Assembly (NCBI RefSeq): GCF_024323335.1
Contig: NC_066583.1
Location: 272,188,916 to 272,252,915, forward strand
DNA length: 64,000 bases
Direction of reading: 5' to 3'
DNA from: Lathyrus oleraceus
Lineage: Eukaryota > Streptophyta > Magnoliopsida > Fabales > Fabaceae
The position numbers and the translations under genes were made by a program. Shown here in pieces: positions 24,891-37,547 of this stretch. The number at the start of each line of letters is the position of its first letter. The stretch's first letter is position 1. The notes under the pieces are model-generated. The model was not told where the DNA came from. It searched no databases and saw nothing but the letters and a program-made list of their open reading frames with translations.

Positions 24891-26641
24891 CAGATACCAT
24901 GCCCCAACGGGAACCAGGCTCTGGCCCTTCTTCAAGCATTGGTTCATCGTAATCTTTCATTTTCAGATGCAAAATCTCTTCATCGAGAAAATCATATTGT
25001 ATTGATTGATAGTCTTCAATCGGTTGGTGAGCCAAATGGTCAGCCAAGACACTACCTTTAATCACTTTTTAGGATTGGTATTCAATATCATACTCAGATA
25101 ACAACATCTTCCAACGGGAAATCCGCCTAGTTAAAGCAGGTTTCTCAAAAATATACTTGATTGGATCCATCTTGGATATCAACCAAGTAGTATGATTCAA
25201 CATATACTGGCGCAGACGCTTAGCAGCCCAAGCCAATGTGTAACAAGTCTTTTCAAGCATAGAATATCGAGTCTCACAGTCGGTGAATTTCTTACTGAGG
25301 TAGTAAATAACATATTCTTTCTTTCCAGTTTCGTCTTGCTGACCAAGAACACAACTCATACTTTCATCAAGCACAGTCAAATACATGAATAATTGTCTTC
25401 CTTCAACAGGTGGAAATAAAATTGGAGGCTCAAGCAGATACTCTTTAATATTGTCAAAAGATTTCTGGCAATCCTCGGCCCAATCACAAGACTGATCTTT
25501 CCGAAGAAGCTTGAATATAGGTGCATATGTGGCAGTTAAGTGCGATATAAATCGGGAGATGTAATTCAAGTGTCCAAGAAAACCTCTGACTTGCTTCTCA
25601 GTTTTGGGTGCAAGCATCTCTTGTATTTCTTTGACCTTGGTAGGATCAACTTCAATACCCTTCTCGCTGACAATAAAGCCCAACAACTTACCAGAACGAA
25701 CACCAAAAGTGCACTTATTGGGATTCAAACGGAGTTTGTACTTCCTCAAACGCTGGAATAACTTCAACAAATGCTCAACATGTTCTTCTTCATCACTTGA
25801 TTTAACAATCATATCATCAACATAGATTTCAATCTCTTTATGCATCATATCATGAAAAAGAGTGGTCATAGCTCTCTGGTATGTTGCACCAGCATTCTTT
25901 AAACCGAAAGGCATCACTCTATAACAGAATGTTCCCCAAGGTGTAATGAACATGGTATTCTCCATATCTTTGGGTGCCATCTTGATTTGATTATAACTGG
26001 AAAATTCGTCCATAAACGAAAAGACTTTGAATTTAGTTGTATTGTCTACCAACACATCAATGTGTGGTAGAGGGAAATCATCTTTCAGACTAGCTTTATT
26101 CAAATCTCTATAATCAACACACATACAAACTTTTCCATCCTTCTTCGGAACAGGCACAATATTGGCCACCCACTGCGGATACTCGGCGGTAACAAGAAAA
26201 TCGGTATCAACCTACTTCCGCACTTCTTCTTTTATTTTCACTGCCATATCAGGATGAGTTCTCCTCAACTTCTGCTTGATCGGCGGGCATTCTGGTTTCA
26301 ACGGCAATCTATGCACCACAATCTCATAATCCAACCCAGGCATGTCTTGATAGGACCAAGCAAACACATATGAATACTCTCAAAGAAGATCAATCAACCC
26401 CTTCTTAACCTTCAGACACAGTTGAGACCCAATCTTGACTTCCTTCACATCATCTTCGGAACCCAAGTTGACTAGCTCAATCTGCTCTTCGAACGGCTGA
26501 ATGGCTTTTTCCTCATGCTCAAGTAGACGAGAAAATTCATCAGACACTTCTTCATCAGTCACTTCCTCGGCCTCAAACACAGGTAAATCAAAGTTTGGAG
26601 AGGGAGTAGGATCATTGTATTCAATGGGTTTGGGAACCAAC
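24890..26641 (-). pseudogene. Ogre 1 reverse transcriptase and RNase H
   Basis: The minus-strand exon after the intron starts with VPKPIEYNDPTPSPNFDLP. RT follows at 26169-25100: NIVPVPKKDGKVCMCVDYRDL, FSFMDEFSSYNQIKMAP (D of F-M-D retained), ITPWGTFCYRVMPFGLKNAG and the catalytic IYVDDMIVKS. RNase H follows with LTVLDESMSCVLGQQDE, KEYVIYYLSKKFTDCETRYS and EKTCYTLAWAAKRLRQYM. After a stop at about 25067 comes the linker VIKGSVLADHLAHQPIEDYQ and the start of the second RNase H domain (SRWGMVSDGA), where the element breaks off. There is one stop near 26210 and one near 26380; catalytic residues look intact. Confidence 0.93.
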
Positions 26642-26892
26642 CTGCATAATGATTTGATATTTTGATTTTAGAGAAGTGAATTGTGACCAAATGTTATGCA
26701 GATGGACAATTATTATTTATTTATGTTTTTTGTGATTACCATTTTCAGAAAGGTAAAAAAGTAAAATAAAACATCATAGATGTGGATGAATAAAATTGTA
26801 TTTTATTAATGATAATTGAGAAATGCCTAACAATGTTCACTTCTCCCTTAGGCATAGGAGAAGGATTTTTCTTAAAACATGAAAAACAAATT
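26642..26892 (-). other. Ogre intron between protease and RT
   Basis: About 250 bp of AT-rich non-coding sequence separates the protease frame, which ends at VIVHRSK-stop (26891), from the RT frame. The minus-strand acceptor ATTATGCAG ends at 26642, directly before GTTGGTTCCC of the RT exon. The likely donor is AA|GTAATT overlapping the stop codon near 26892. Ogre elements are known to carry a partly spliced intron exactly here, which allows both Gag-Pro and Gag-Pro-Pol to be made. Acceptor is clear; donor is the best of several GT choices. Confidence 0.8.
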
Positions 26893-27936
26893 ACTTAGAG
26901 CGGTGGACAATAACAGGAATATCAACAGCAACCCAATTGTTGCAAGTCTTGCCATGCGTCACAAAGTTGGTGCGCTCTTCGTCTTCATCACCCTCGATCA
27001 CAGCAACTGAGTGTTGTTCATTACCATGCATGAACCCTCCGCTACAGAAACTCGGTTGCACTTCTTCAGCTTTGACATTAAACGGCCCTTGCTGAAATCT
27101 CAATCCGGCCCTATTCTTGTTCTCTGCAACTTCTACCATACAACCCCATTGGTCTGTATTGCCTGCCTCAATAGCTTTCTGAGCAACTTTGAAATAAGAC
27201 ATGGGTGCCTCAGTTTTCTTCACTTCTGCAATAGACAAGGCTTGGAACGGAGTTCCAACCTCCTGCTCAACTTCGACATATGTAAAAGATGACAGATGGC
27301 TCACCAAAAGCGCTTTTTCTCCACAAACAACGACAAGCTTGTCGTTCTTCACGAATTTCAACTTCTGGTGCAGAGTAGATGTTATAGCTCCAACTTCATG
27401 TATCCATGGCCTTCCCAATAAACATCTATAGGTCGGGTGGATATCCATTACTTGAAAAGTAATCTGAAAATCACTCGGACCTATCTTGACTGGAAGGTCC
27501 ACTTCACCAATGACGGTTTTTCGAGAACTATCAAACGCTTTAACAATCATGCCACTGTACCTCATCGGGGCGCCTTGGTAGGAAAGTCTGGACAGAGTTG
27601 ACTTCGGGAGTACATTCAAAGAAGAACCGGTATCAACTAGCACATTAGACAACGCATCCTCGTTGCAGTTCATAGAAATGTGTAGTGCCAAATTGTGATT
27701 CATGCCTTCCTCGGGAAGTTCTTCATCACAAAAACTCAAATTGTTACAAGCAGTAATGTTAGCCATAATGTGGTCAAATTGATCCACAGTCACGTCATGC
27801 TCCACATAGGCTTGCTCTAACACTTTTTGCAATTCTTCTCTATACGCTTCAGAATTTATCAACAGAGACAGCACTAAAATCTTTGATGGAGTTTGGAGAA
27901 GCTGATCCACCATATTGAACTCACTTCTCTTGATTA
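26893..27936 (-). pseudogene. Ogre 1 aspartic protease region
   Basis: Minus strand, open 340-codon stretch ending at the intron. The retropepsin motif is ALSNVLVDTGSSLNVLPKST, with the flap-side IGPSDFQITFQVMDIHP and the LLGRPWIHEVGA block typical of gypsy proteases. An in-frame TGA near 27936 separates it from the preceding gag part. It would cleave the polyprotein. The core has an intact D-T-G. Confidence 0.9.
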
Positions 27937-30176
27937 ATCATAGTACCTCATCATCATCATTAGGCTTCAGCTTACTGGATTCACCAGACTGACATACTGG
28001 AACACTAACTGGATTCACAACAGGCACATCGACCTTCTTATTAATTGTAGTCTCTTCCATATCTTTTGGAAAGACCGGACCAAAGCCACGACCACTACGG
28101 GTCACCTTTGTAATATCAGTTATATTCACCACAGAATTTGTCGTAGGCAATGGAACCTCTTAACCATTATCCACCATTGTGGCATTATACTAGTAAGGAA
28201 TAACTCTATCAGATGCATACGGGACAGGGCCCGCTAACCGTATTACCAACAGCGATGCTGATCTATTAACATTATTGTTGTTGCTACTATCAAACTGAAT
28301 CACTACCCGCTCATGGGTCTTAAACACTGGCACTATTATATTGACATCACCTAATTCCCTTTACTGACAAACTTGGATAAGCCCTTCATCCATCAATCTC
28401 TGAATGTCCCTCTTGACAATGACACATCCTCGAGGGTTCACACTGCATACCACACAACCATCATCGTCATGCTCACAATCATTGACCAAACAGATATCTC
28501 TATAAATTGCGACCAAAGACTGTCTGATATGGCGAACATCATAAACCTTATATTCTCCAGGACAACCATTTACCATGTTGACATAAGAGTTACCATGGGC
28601 GGGCAACGGAATGACTTTCACATTCGGCACACGGTCCTCAAAGGACATCATCCCACTCTTCACAAGTTTCTGGACCTCGTACTTCAATGGGTAACAGTTC
28701 TCAATATCATGGTCGGGAGCTCCTTGATGAAAGGCATATCGGAGTTCAGGCTTATACCACCATGGAAGTGGTTCAGGAATTTGTGGTGGATTTCTTGGTT
28801 GAAGTAGGTTCTTGAGAACCAAAGATGGGTAGAGTTCGGCATATGACATAGGAATAGGGTTAAAAGACACCTTCTTCCTCTCAAATTTTTGTTGTTGATT
28901 ATTGTTGTTGTTGTAGTTGGTTCTTTGTTGCGGTTGTTGTTGACGTTGTTGTTGAATTGGCACTGATTGATTGATGGAAATTGTTTGAAAACACTGGAAT
29001 TACTGATGAAACTTGATGTTGATGCTGACGCGGTTGAGGGTTTCTTCTGACATGAGGCCTCCTCAGCCTCCCCACAGCCACTGCATTGGCTTCCCCTTCT
29101 TTCTTCTTACCAAAACCGCTTCCATACTTCCTACTGGACGACACCTCTTCCTTAGACAGACATCTCTCATGGACTTCTTCCTCTATCCTCATCCCCATGT
29201 TTACCATCTCGGTAAACTCACTAGGGGAACTAGCAATCATACGTTCGTAATAAAATGAACTCAGGGTCTTCATGAAAATCTTCGTCATCTCCTTCTCTTC
29301 CAATGGAGGATTAATCTGAGCAACAAGTTCTCTCCACCTTTGGGCATACTCTTTAAACGTCTCCTTATCCTTCTGAGACATAGACCTCAGCTGGTCTCTA
29401 TCGGGCGCCATATCCACATTATACTTGTACTGTTTCATAAAAGCTTCTCCCAAATCATTGAACGCGCGAACACTTGCACTATCTAGCCCCATATACCATC
29501 TCAGAGCAGCACCAGTCAAACTATCTCGAAAGTAGTGAATCAGTAACTGATCATTATCAGTTTGAATTGACATCTTTCTGGCGTACATAATAAGGTGGCT
29601 AAGTGGACAAGTATTTCCCTTATACTTTTCAAAGCCAGGGACTTTGAACTTCATCGGGATCTTCACATTTGGTACCAAGCAGAGTTCAATAACACTCTTA
29701 CCAAACAGGTTTTTTCCTCTCAATGTCTTCAATTCCTTTCGCATCTCAAGGAACTGGTCCTTCATCTTGTCTATTTTCTCATAAACATCTGGGCCCTCAG
29801 ACGGCTCAGAATGGTAGATAGTGTCCTAAATGCGAGGCAAGGTATGAACAACTGGAGGTGGCACAGACATGACCGGGCTAGATGCCGACATAGAAACCAA
29901 TGTAGGCGCAAACTCTTCAGGCATGAAATTTGGTGGCATCCCCCACGGGAATCCAGCAGGCATAGTTGGACCGAATTGAGTAGCAGCAACATGCATGGTT
30001 GAAGTAGCAATAATAGACTCCATCATAGACTCCATCATGGTAGTCAGCCGAGTAATCTCATCCTTCAGTTCTCTGTTCTCTTGTTCCAAATGCTCCATAA
30101 TTTTGGGTTGATTGGCGCGAGTGTTGTATCGGTGAGTCAGCTTGGCTGAACCACAGAAGAATAACCGATAAGACAT
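27937..30176 (-). pseudogene. Ogre 1 gag
   Basis: Minus strand from MSYRLFFCGSAKLTHRYN at 30176. An N-terminal coiled part (ENRELKDEITRLTTMMESMM) and a Met/Pro-rich stretch lead to a TAG stop near 29826. Then the gag core: FKVPGFEKYKGNTCPLSHL, TGAALRWYMGLDSASVRAFN, YAQRWRELVAQINPPLEEKE. A Gln/Asn-rich segment (28899-28963) carries a frameshift. Then a gag tail with a C/H cluster (YAFHQGAPDHDIENCYPLKY), and 27938-28150 with RSGRGFGPVFPKD. There are several stops between 28360 and 27936. Structural protein of the particle; inactive here. Confidence 0.88.
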
Positions 30177-30399
30177 CTGGCAGAAGAAAACCTGTTATGC
30201 AAATGATGCATGAAATGCAATGTTTTTGTTTATTTTTAATTTCAAGGAACATATTGTTTTATTTGCAAATAATAACAATAACAATTTGGTTGACCATAAA
30301 AATCTCTTTTATTCATAAATTTGGAAGGATTACATTGGGTACAATTTCAGAAACCAAAGTACAAACACAAGAGAAAAGGAAACTAATCATCCTAAGGAT

Positions 30400-31898
30400 C
30401 CCCTAATAACGGTGTCAGATGATCTGGCCACTGATGCGTACTTCCTTCGGATGCGTCGGATCTCAGACTCAAAAGAAGTCTTCATCTGAGCCTTCTCAAG
30501 GACAAGCTAGTCAACAGTCTTCTTCCAAGCACCGGAAGACTGAGGCATACTAGAGGAAGATGGACCCCCTGGCTCTCTCTGTCTTTTCACTGCTCGGTCT
30601 TCAAGAAGTTCAATAAGTATATCTTTGTCCTTTGACTCCAGCTGTAACTCCTCATGCTTTCGGCTTAAAGCATCGAACCGCTCTTCCCACATATCTTTCT
30701 CTTGCTTCATCTTGGCGAGTGCGTCTTCCAACTCCTCTACATCTTAATTAGGGAGACTTAATGGCTCAGCCACAACCAAAGACATATGTCTTTCACATGC
30801 ATACGACATCTTCAATTCCAAAGCTTTCTTCTTCACCCAAGTAGTGTGAGCTTCCAAAGCTACACAGTTGCACGGACCAAGCTCAGATCTTCCTTTCCTA
30901 TGCATATTATGCCAAGCATGTATCATCTTTTGCTTTAAATGTTGGGGATCTTTACCCTCTTGATAGAAAAGACCTTATAACTTAGTGTTATTAGGCCTGT
31001 CTCTCAAGGGGAACCCAAGTTGACTGCGAGCCAAAGCAGGGTTGTAGTTGATTCCTCCTTGTGTACCAATGAGAGGCACATTAGAGAATTCACCACAACT
31101 GTCAATAATATCCAAGTTACCCAAGAGAGAATCATACCATACAATATCATCATTAGTGAGGGACATAAGTCTCTGAGACCACCGTAGACATTGCTTGTTC
31201 TCCACAAAAGCAGGCGCCTGAGACAAGTGCGAAATAAACCACTTGTACAGAAGAGGGACACATCACACAATAGTCCCACCATCTTTAGAATTCCTCAAAT
31301 GCAAAGAGAAGTATATATCACCCAACAGAGTAGGCACATGATTCCCAATCAAGAAGATTCTAATGGCATTAACATCGACAAAACCGTCAATGTTAGGGAA
31401 CAAAGCTAAACCATAGATGAGCAACACAAAGATAGCTTCAAAAGCGTCCATACTACCGGCTTGAGCAAAGACAATAGCTTTCCCTATGAGAAACTCAGAA
31501 GTCAACCCAAAAAGTCCTCATTTCTTCACCCAATGAGCCTCAATCACAGACTTCTTCAGATGAAGAGCCTTAGCTATGATATGAGATTTGGGAATCTCCT
31601 CCAATCCACTAAAAGGCATCTTGTCAAAAACGGGTATTCCCAAGAGATGGGCATACTCCTCTAACGTATGCATAAGCTGATAATCAGGAAAAGTGAAGCA
31701 ACGGTAGAGAGGATCATAAAACTGAACCAACACACTCAAGAGTCCTTGAATCACATCAGTAGATAACACACATAGAAGCTTCCCATGACGTTGCTTGAAG
31801 TCCAAGGGATCTAATACAAAAGATGATAACTTCCTTAGCTCTTTCAAATCAGGACATCTGAAACTGTACTTCTTAGTGTTCCTTCGTCCAGAATCCAT
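30400..31898 (-). pseudogene. Ogre 1 ORF1, extra ORF before gag
   Basis: Minus strand, about 500 codons from MDSGRRNTKKYSFRCPDLKE at 31898. In-frame stops near 31518, 31264, 30975, 30744 and 30507 interrupt it, with no obvious frameshift. The middle (YDPLYRCFTFPDYQLMHTLE, EYAHLLGIPV, LALFPNIDGFVDVNAI) resembles plant mobile-domain-like proteins. The end is a charged coiled coil (KMKQEKDMWEERFDALSRKH). An ORF of unknown function in this place is specific to Ogre-type elements. The mobile-domain resemblance is my reading, not a search result. Confidence 0.8.
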
Positions 31899-32744
31899 GG
31901 TCTGAAAATATTTGCAAATAAGACCTTAGTTCCTTGAAGTTACTTTTTGTGTGATGAATGTTATGATGTGCATGAATGCAACAATCACAAAAAAAGGATC
32001 ACACACAAGGCAAACAAACAAAGGTCAAGGGATGAATCGAGTCATTGTCAAGATCAATCATCCATTTTGGTGGATTATGGTTTTCAACTTATCAACACCC
32101 AAGTTCCATTGATATTGATAAGACTTGATTGGATCAACCAAGAATCAAAGGGTTTGTTATAAGTCACAAGCATGGAGTCAGGTTAAGAACCATCCCAAAG
32201 GAGTGTACTAAGGATAAAAACCTGTAGATCATGTTCTAAAAAGTTCCCAGAGTCTTAATTCCATCTATCAGATATTATAGGTTAGGATGACTGACTCATT
32301 AACCCATAATATTCTCAATAGAAACTCGTCTGAGTGTAGTATCGTGTAACAACTGTTATCAAGTCTACACCTGAACAGTCTTCGCACTACGTCCTAAATA
32401 GGCTAAGTCGGGTTAAATGTTCTACGGTCCTCAGCTTCTCGGACCCTGAATCAGCGAAAGTAATTCATAACCACAAATAACTTGTGTGACATCAATAGCT
32501 CCAAAAGGGTCTCCACTGAGTAGATGGGTCTCAAGCCAACTTATTAAGGACTACTCCACACAAGTTGAACATGACTATACCATCCTCCTATCTTAATTGC
32601 ACTCAAGTTTGGGTTAGAACTTATCTCACCACTCAGAGATCACCAAGCACAATAAGCAGGTCATATCACACAAACAAGTATACAAACATCAAATATACAA
32701 TTATATACACATAAAAAAGTAGGCTATACCCACTGAGGACTACT
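31899..32744 (-). other. Ogre 1 5' untranslated leader
   Basis: About 850 bp between the primer site and ORF1 without coding signal. The long leader fits Ogre. Confidence 0.7.
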
Positions 32745-32761
32745 CCCCAGCAGAGTCGCCA
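32745..32761 (-). other. Ogre 1 primer-binding site, tRNA-Arg type
   Basis: Minus strand TGGCGACTCTGCTGGGG, the primer-site sequence characteristic of Ogre elements (tRNA-Arg), nine bases downstream of the LTR end. Confidence 0.9.
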
Positions 32762-32770
32762 CTTAATTTC

Positions 32771-35700
32771 TGTAGCGGTAAATTCATGATCATTAAGTTA
32801 TGGATAAACTTAACGTCAATAAAACGAGAATCACCGCCGCGCTTTTATTATTTCTAAAAGAAAGGGGAAAGGTACGAACAAAACCCAAAGATAAGAGGTT
32901 TTCAAATCAAAACTAATAAAATGTCAGAGATTACAGGTAAGGGGGTTGGTTACACAGAGGGAAGGTGTTAGCATCTAAAGTGCCCTAGGTACTCCTAAGG
33001 AGCCATTTTTTATGTGTGTATGTGTTTTTGGTATAAAAGATGTTTGTAATAAATAGAGTGTGGGGATGAGAAGAGAATTCATTGATTATATTTTTGTGTT
33101 TGACAAGACCTTCGGACTTATGCTTACGTACCAACATAAAAATGAGGGATCAAAACCTCGTAGTTCATGGTATCAATTTCAAAATGAGTGGATTGCTTTT
33201 AATCAAAATTTAAGTTTTTAAAAAAGAGGCACAAAAGGCCCAAAAGTTTGAATGAGTGTTAGTTCTTTTTGTCTTTTGAAATTTTAAGTCAATATGATTA
33301 GATTTATTTACAAGTTTAATTAAGAAAAGAGTTTGAGAATGTAATGGCATGAGGCCAAAGTTTCTAATTTTCAATATAGTCTAAGTTTTAAAATCACAAA
33401 TGAAGAAAGTTTTTGAAAAGAGGGAATATTTTGAACTTTAAGAAGTGGAGGGAGATGAAGAGACTAATCCTAAGCATAGAATTAAAAGTTAAGAGTTGAA
33501 AAGATTTGACCAATGGGGTGCAATCCAACAGAGAAGAATGTCATATAGAAAATCCACTTTTCCTTTGGACTTTGAATCAAGCAATAATCAGCAAGCAATT
33601 AGCAATATGAAGAGCAAGGCATCAAATAAAGATGGCCACATCCAAGCAAGCAACTTCACAGCTAGCATTCTTCTTTATTTTTTCAAGTATTAGATCACAT
33701 ACTCCTTAATTTTGCTCAGAATAAGGCATTAGACACAAGTTTAAAGTAACAATTGCATCAAGACAATGTACGGATGAAATCAAATGAATCCCAAGACTTG
33801 CATCAGATGAAAGCTCAAATCTCAATAACTTAGTCTCAGAAATGTTGGCATTGGCCAAGTCCTTTTACATATGGAATGTTGCCTAATTCTAAGTCCAAAA
33901 GCTCAGATCAAATCCAACAGTTCGCACAAACATTTTTTAGGGTTTTTGTTGTTTATTAAGTATTTTAAGGTCCTAACACCACAAACACAAACAAAATATA
34001 CAAACAAATATATACAATCACAATATATGGCTCAAATGAGCAAAGTGAAAGTAACATAAACATAAACAAATTATATGATATGTAAATGACAAATGAAATG
34101 GTAAATGACTTGAATTTAAATTGCATAAAATAAATGACTTGAAATATAAAAGCAATATTAATACAAGTTAGTCAAATGTTAGTTGATTAGATGTTAGTGG
34201 TGTTTTGCTTTTCAATTGATTAAGTCATTCTTTGGAGAACACTCAACCCTTTATTCAAAAGCATGCATCCTTGAACCAAGACATTTTCTAAAGGAAGGAA
34301 AAAAGGCCAAGTTTCCACACAATACCATGAAAGGGGGAGATTTACAATCTCACTTACTAGAATGTTATGCCTTTAGGGTCAAATTTAGCTATATGTTAAG
34401 CAATCACAATTGGACTTATGTAGAAGTCACAACTATCTGAGGTCGGGCAATAGAAATTTTGGTGTCAATGCATGTTAGAGATATGGTATAATGAACCAAT
34501 CTCCTAAAACATACCACACGCAAAAAGAAAAAAAGATGAAAGGATGAACTTATCTCATCCATACTTGTATTGGTTCATCTAACACAAAGTTATTGATGAA
34601 CCAATTATCCTTAGGATCTTGAGATTTCATTGGTCGATGAAAAGGATGGAATAAAATGGGATTGAAGATGAAGAGGGAGGGGAGATGAGAGAAACACAAA
34701 TTGGTCATGGGAGGAATTTTATCAAATTAAAATCATTCATTCATTTTGGGGGATGAAATGTACATTTCATCAATCCCCTAAATCCAATGATTTTAACTTA
34801 ACAAAAGTCAAATCAACCTTGATCAAGGCCCAAACACATATTCAAACATCACAAGTCAATAAAAATGGCTCAACATAATTTCTACACAATTAATCAATTA
34901 AAAATCAAATTAAAAATGTATTTAAATTAAAATTAGTTTGGTCAAAACCTAAAACCTCTTTAAAACACCAAATAAATGGCCAAGAGATTTATTCTAGGTC
35001 AAACAAGGTCAAAGGACCATAGACAAAAAAATTCATAATTTTTGAAAAGTCAGAAGTATTTTTAAACAATTAAAAATATGCAAAAAAAACAATTAATTCA
35101 TGAAAAATATCAAAATTAATCCAAAAAATAACTTTAATTCTGAAAATGAAAGAGGAAAATATTTAAAGATTTTTGGTGAAAGTCCCATATTTTTTGGATT
35201 AAAAATGAAATTGATATGAATTAATCAAAATAAAAGGATTAAATGAAAAATCAGAAAATTAAAAGAAATTCAAAAAAACAAGGGCCATCAGATCTCCCTC
35301 ATTAATTGAGGTGGCAGATCTGATGGCCAAGCGCGCGCTTCCACCAAACACTATAGTCAATGTGTGCACACATATGGTAATCACTTTGAACGCTTGAGAT
35401 TAGAACATGTGAACCAGATCAGATGGCCTGGATTGATCCAGTGCATCACCGACGCCTTAGCTCCGGTAATTTTCTCCGGTGATCACCACCGGTCTGGTTC
35501 GAACTCAACTTCATGAAAAATGAAAAGTGGATACACTAATTTGAAGGAAAAAATGCTCAGGAACACGATTCTGGCCTCAATTTTCTCCAATTCCAAGTAT
35601 ATAAAAAGATACAGGGATTTGAATTTTGAGGATCATGAACTGAGTTACTTCGATTTTACCTCAAAGCAACTCAATCTTCTTGCCTACATTGATAGGACTT

Positions 35701-37547
35701 CAGACAACCAAAAATCACAAAGAATGGTGAATAATTGAGGGAGAGTCGAAGAGATGAAGTTTCTCAAAATTTACCTTCGAGGGAGCTTCAAACGTGCTTG
35801 ATCTTGATTCTAATTATGCTTGGCCTTGCTTCAGAAGCTTGTTGGAAGTGATTAGGATCAAGAAAAAGTTTGGACTCTTGGAGTTTCAATCTCAAAACAG
35901 ATGGAGCTTTGAAATTCGATTTTCAAATGAAAACCTTCAAGATTATCCTTTAATGGAGAGGGTTTGGATTGCAGGTTCAAAGCTTGGGCATGAGGTCCTT
36001 AATTCTGAGCAACGAGGGTTGTATTTATAGCCAAAGAGATTCATTTCCACATAATTCCAAAAATGGCAAAATTGAGTATTTCTCTTTGCATGCTTGCATG
36101 GGTGTGTGATAGGCCTATCAAGTGATGTATTCAGGTCCAAAAATGAGTGAGAATCATGCTGAAATCATGTTGTGGGGACATGCATTTGTGTATGAAATGT
36201 GGAAGTGAAAATCATCCAAATGGTATCTCACATTGCACCCATGCGCAAGTCCTTAATTCTTTGGCAAATGAGATGATTTTGGACTTTTTGCAAAGATGAG
36301 ATCAAGGGGAACAACTTTCATGTTGAACACTTTTTCATTTGAAGCTTGGATCATGATTAATTTTGAGGTGGAAGTTTGGGAAATCAAACATATTTGAAAA
36401 TTCTCTAAGTCCCAAGTCAAATGTTCACTTCTTCCACCTTGAATATCTTTTCCTATTGACTTCAAATGAGAAAATTTCCTTCATCAAAGTTGTATATATT
36501 TCAAACCTATTCAATTTGGTCACAAATTTTACCTTATTAGCATTTGGCATGAAGGATTTATGAATTTTAGAAGTTGAGGAAAATCACTTATTCAATGGTA
36601 TTGGCCCAAAATGACCTATAATGTTTCCTCTTGGAACATGCATTTGCAGGTTGAATTTGAACTTCCTCCAAACATAAAAGTTGAAGTAGACATCTTTCAT
36701 TTGATCATGGAATTTGAATGGATTTCTTCTCATAATAATTGAGAAAGTTATGGTCTTGGTAAGTTGACCTCCAAACTAGGGTTCAGACAAAATGACCTAT
36801 AATCTTTCACCATAAAAAATGACTTTCCGAGCAAACCTAGGTCTAGACTTCAACAGGAAAGTTGTTTGGAATGTCATTTTGAGCAATGTTTCTCTTGGAA
36901 TCATTTCCATATGACAAAAATTGTAGGAGATAGGGTCTAGGGAACCTCAGTTTTGACTGGTTGACTTTCTCTAGTCAACCACCATGAACCAACTTGCTAG
37001 CTTGACATTCTATTGACTTTTGGGACTCATTGAGGATCATATATATGTAGGATGATGTACTATGAAGTATCCCTTGAAATGTTTGATCAAATGTTGACGA
37101 AACTTGTTGAAGAAGTCACACAAGATACCCAGATGAATTAGGGTTTCCAAGGCAAACAAACTCCAAACTCTTGATGAACTCTTGATCAAAATGGCATGTG
37201 AAGACCATGGGGATCCATATATGATGCTTAGACCCAATGTGAACCATTTCTTGATTTAGCTCCTTGCATTGATGGTCTCAAGACCTAGATATGAGCTTGA
37301 TAGAGCATATGTGAGCATACACACTACCTACAAAAGAGTTAAACTATACATTGACATATTTTTGGTATTTTGGTTAGTAAGTAATAATAAAAAACAAAGT
37401 ATGATACAAAAAAAAATATGCTTGGTGATCTATCCCAATGCAAATCCAATGAATGGAGGGTAAGGAGGATGCCAATGTGTGATCTCAATGCTAATGCCTA
37501 TGATGAGATGGCATGAGGGATCTTAGGGTCAAAATTGGGGTCTTACA
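32771..37547 (-). repeat. Ogre 1 5' LTR, 4.8 kb
   Basis: On the minus strand it starts TGTAAGACCCCAATTTTGAC at 37547 and ends TTTACCGCTACA at 32771. No coding frame. A strong TATA box at 36021-36030 puts the U3/R border about 1.5 kb from the start. The right edge abuts RNase H coding sequence of Ogre-like element 2, giving an exact insertion point. 32820-33000 shares blocks with the LTRs at 21820 and 41231. Confidence 0.92.
36021..36030 (-). promoter_or_regulatory. TATA box of the Ogre 1 LTR
   Basis: CTATAAATAC on the minus strand, within GGCTATAAATACAACCC, a canonical plant TATA context. Transcription would start near 35990. Confidence 0.65.

Larger units (their letters stand above)
24890..37547 (-). 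mobile_element. Ogre retrotransposon 1 (Ty3/gypsy, Tat clade), 3'-truncated
   Basis: Minus strand, in transcription order: 5' LTR (37547-32771), tRNA-Arg-type primer site, leader, ORF1, gag-protease, intron, RT-RNase H, then truncation at about 24890. This order and the intron are the known signature of Ogre elements, which dominate Fabeae genomes. Integrase, 3' UTR and 3' LTR are missing. The LTR end at 37547 sits directly in the RNase H region of another Ogre-like element, so this copy is nested. Confidence 0.93.

Noticed and set aside
25192..25825. Plus-strand open frames opposite the Ogre RT
   Set aside because: Antisense shadows of the RT-RNase H coding strand without their own motifs.
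28373..28807. 144-codon plus-strand frame opposite Ogre gag
   Set aside because: The minus strand carries recognisable gag in the same place; the plus frame has no family features.
35520..36030. Two plus-strand frames in the Ogre LTR (72 and 78 codons)
   Set aside because: Inside the LTR, in a region overlapping the minus-strand promoter; no domain and no partner exons.
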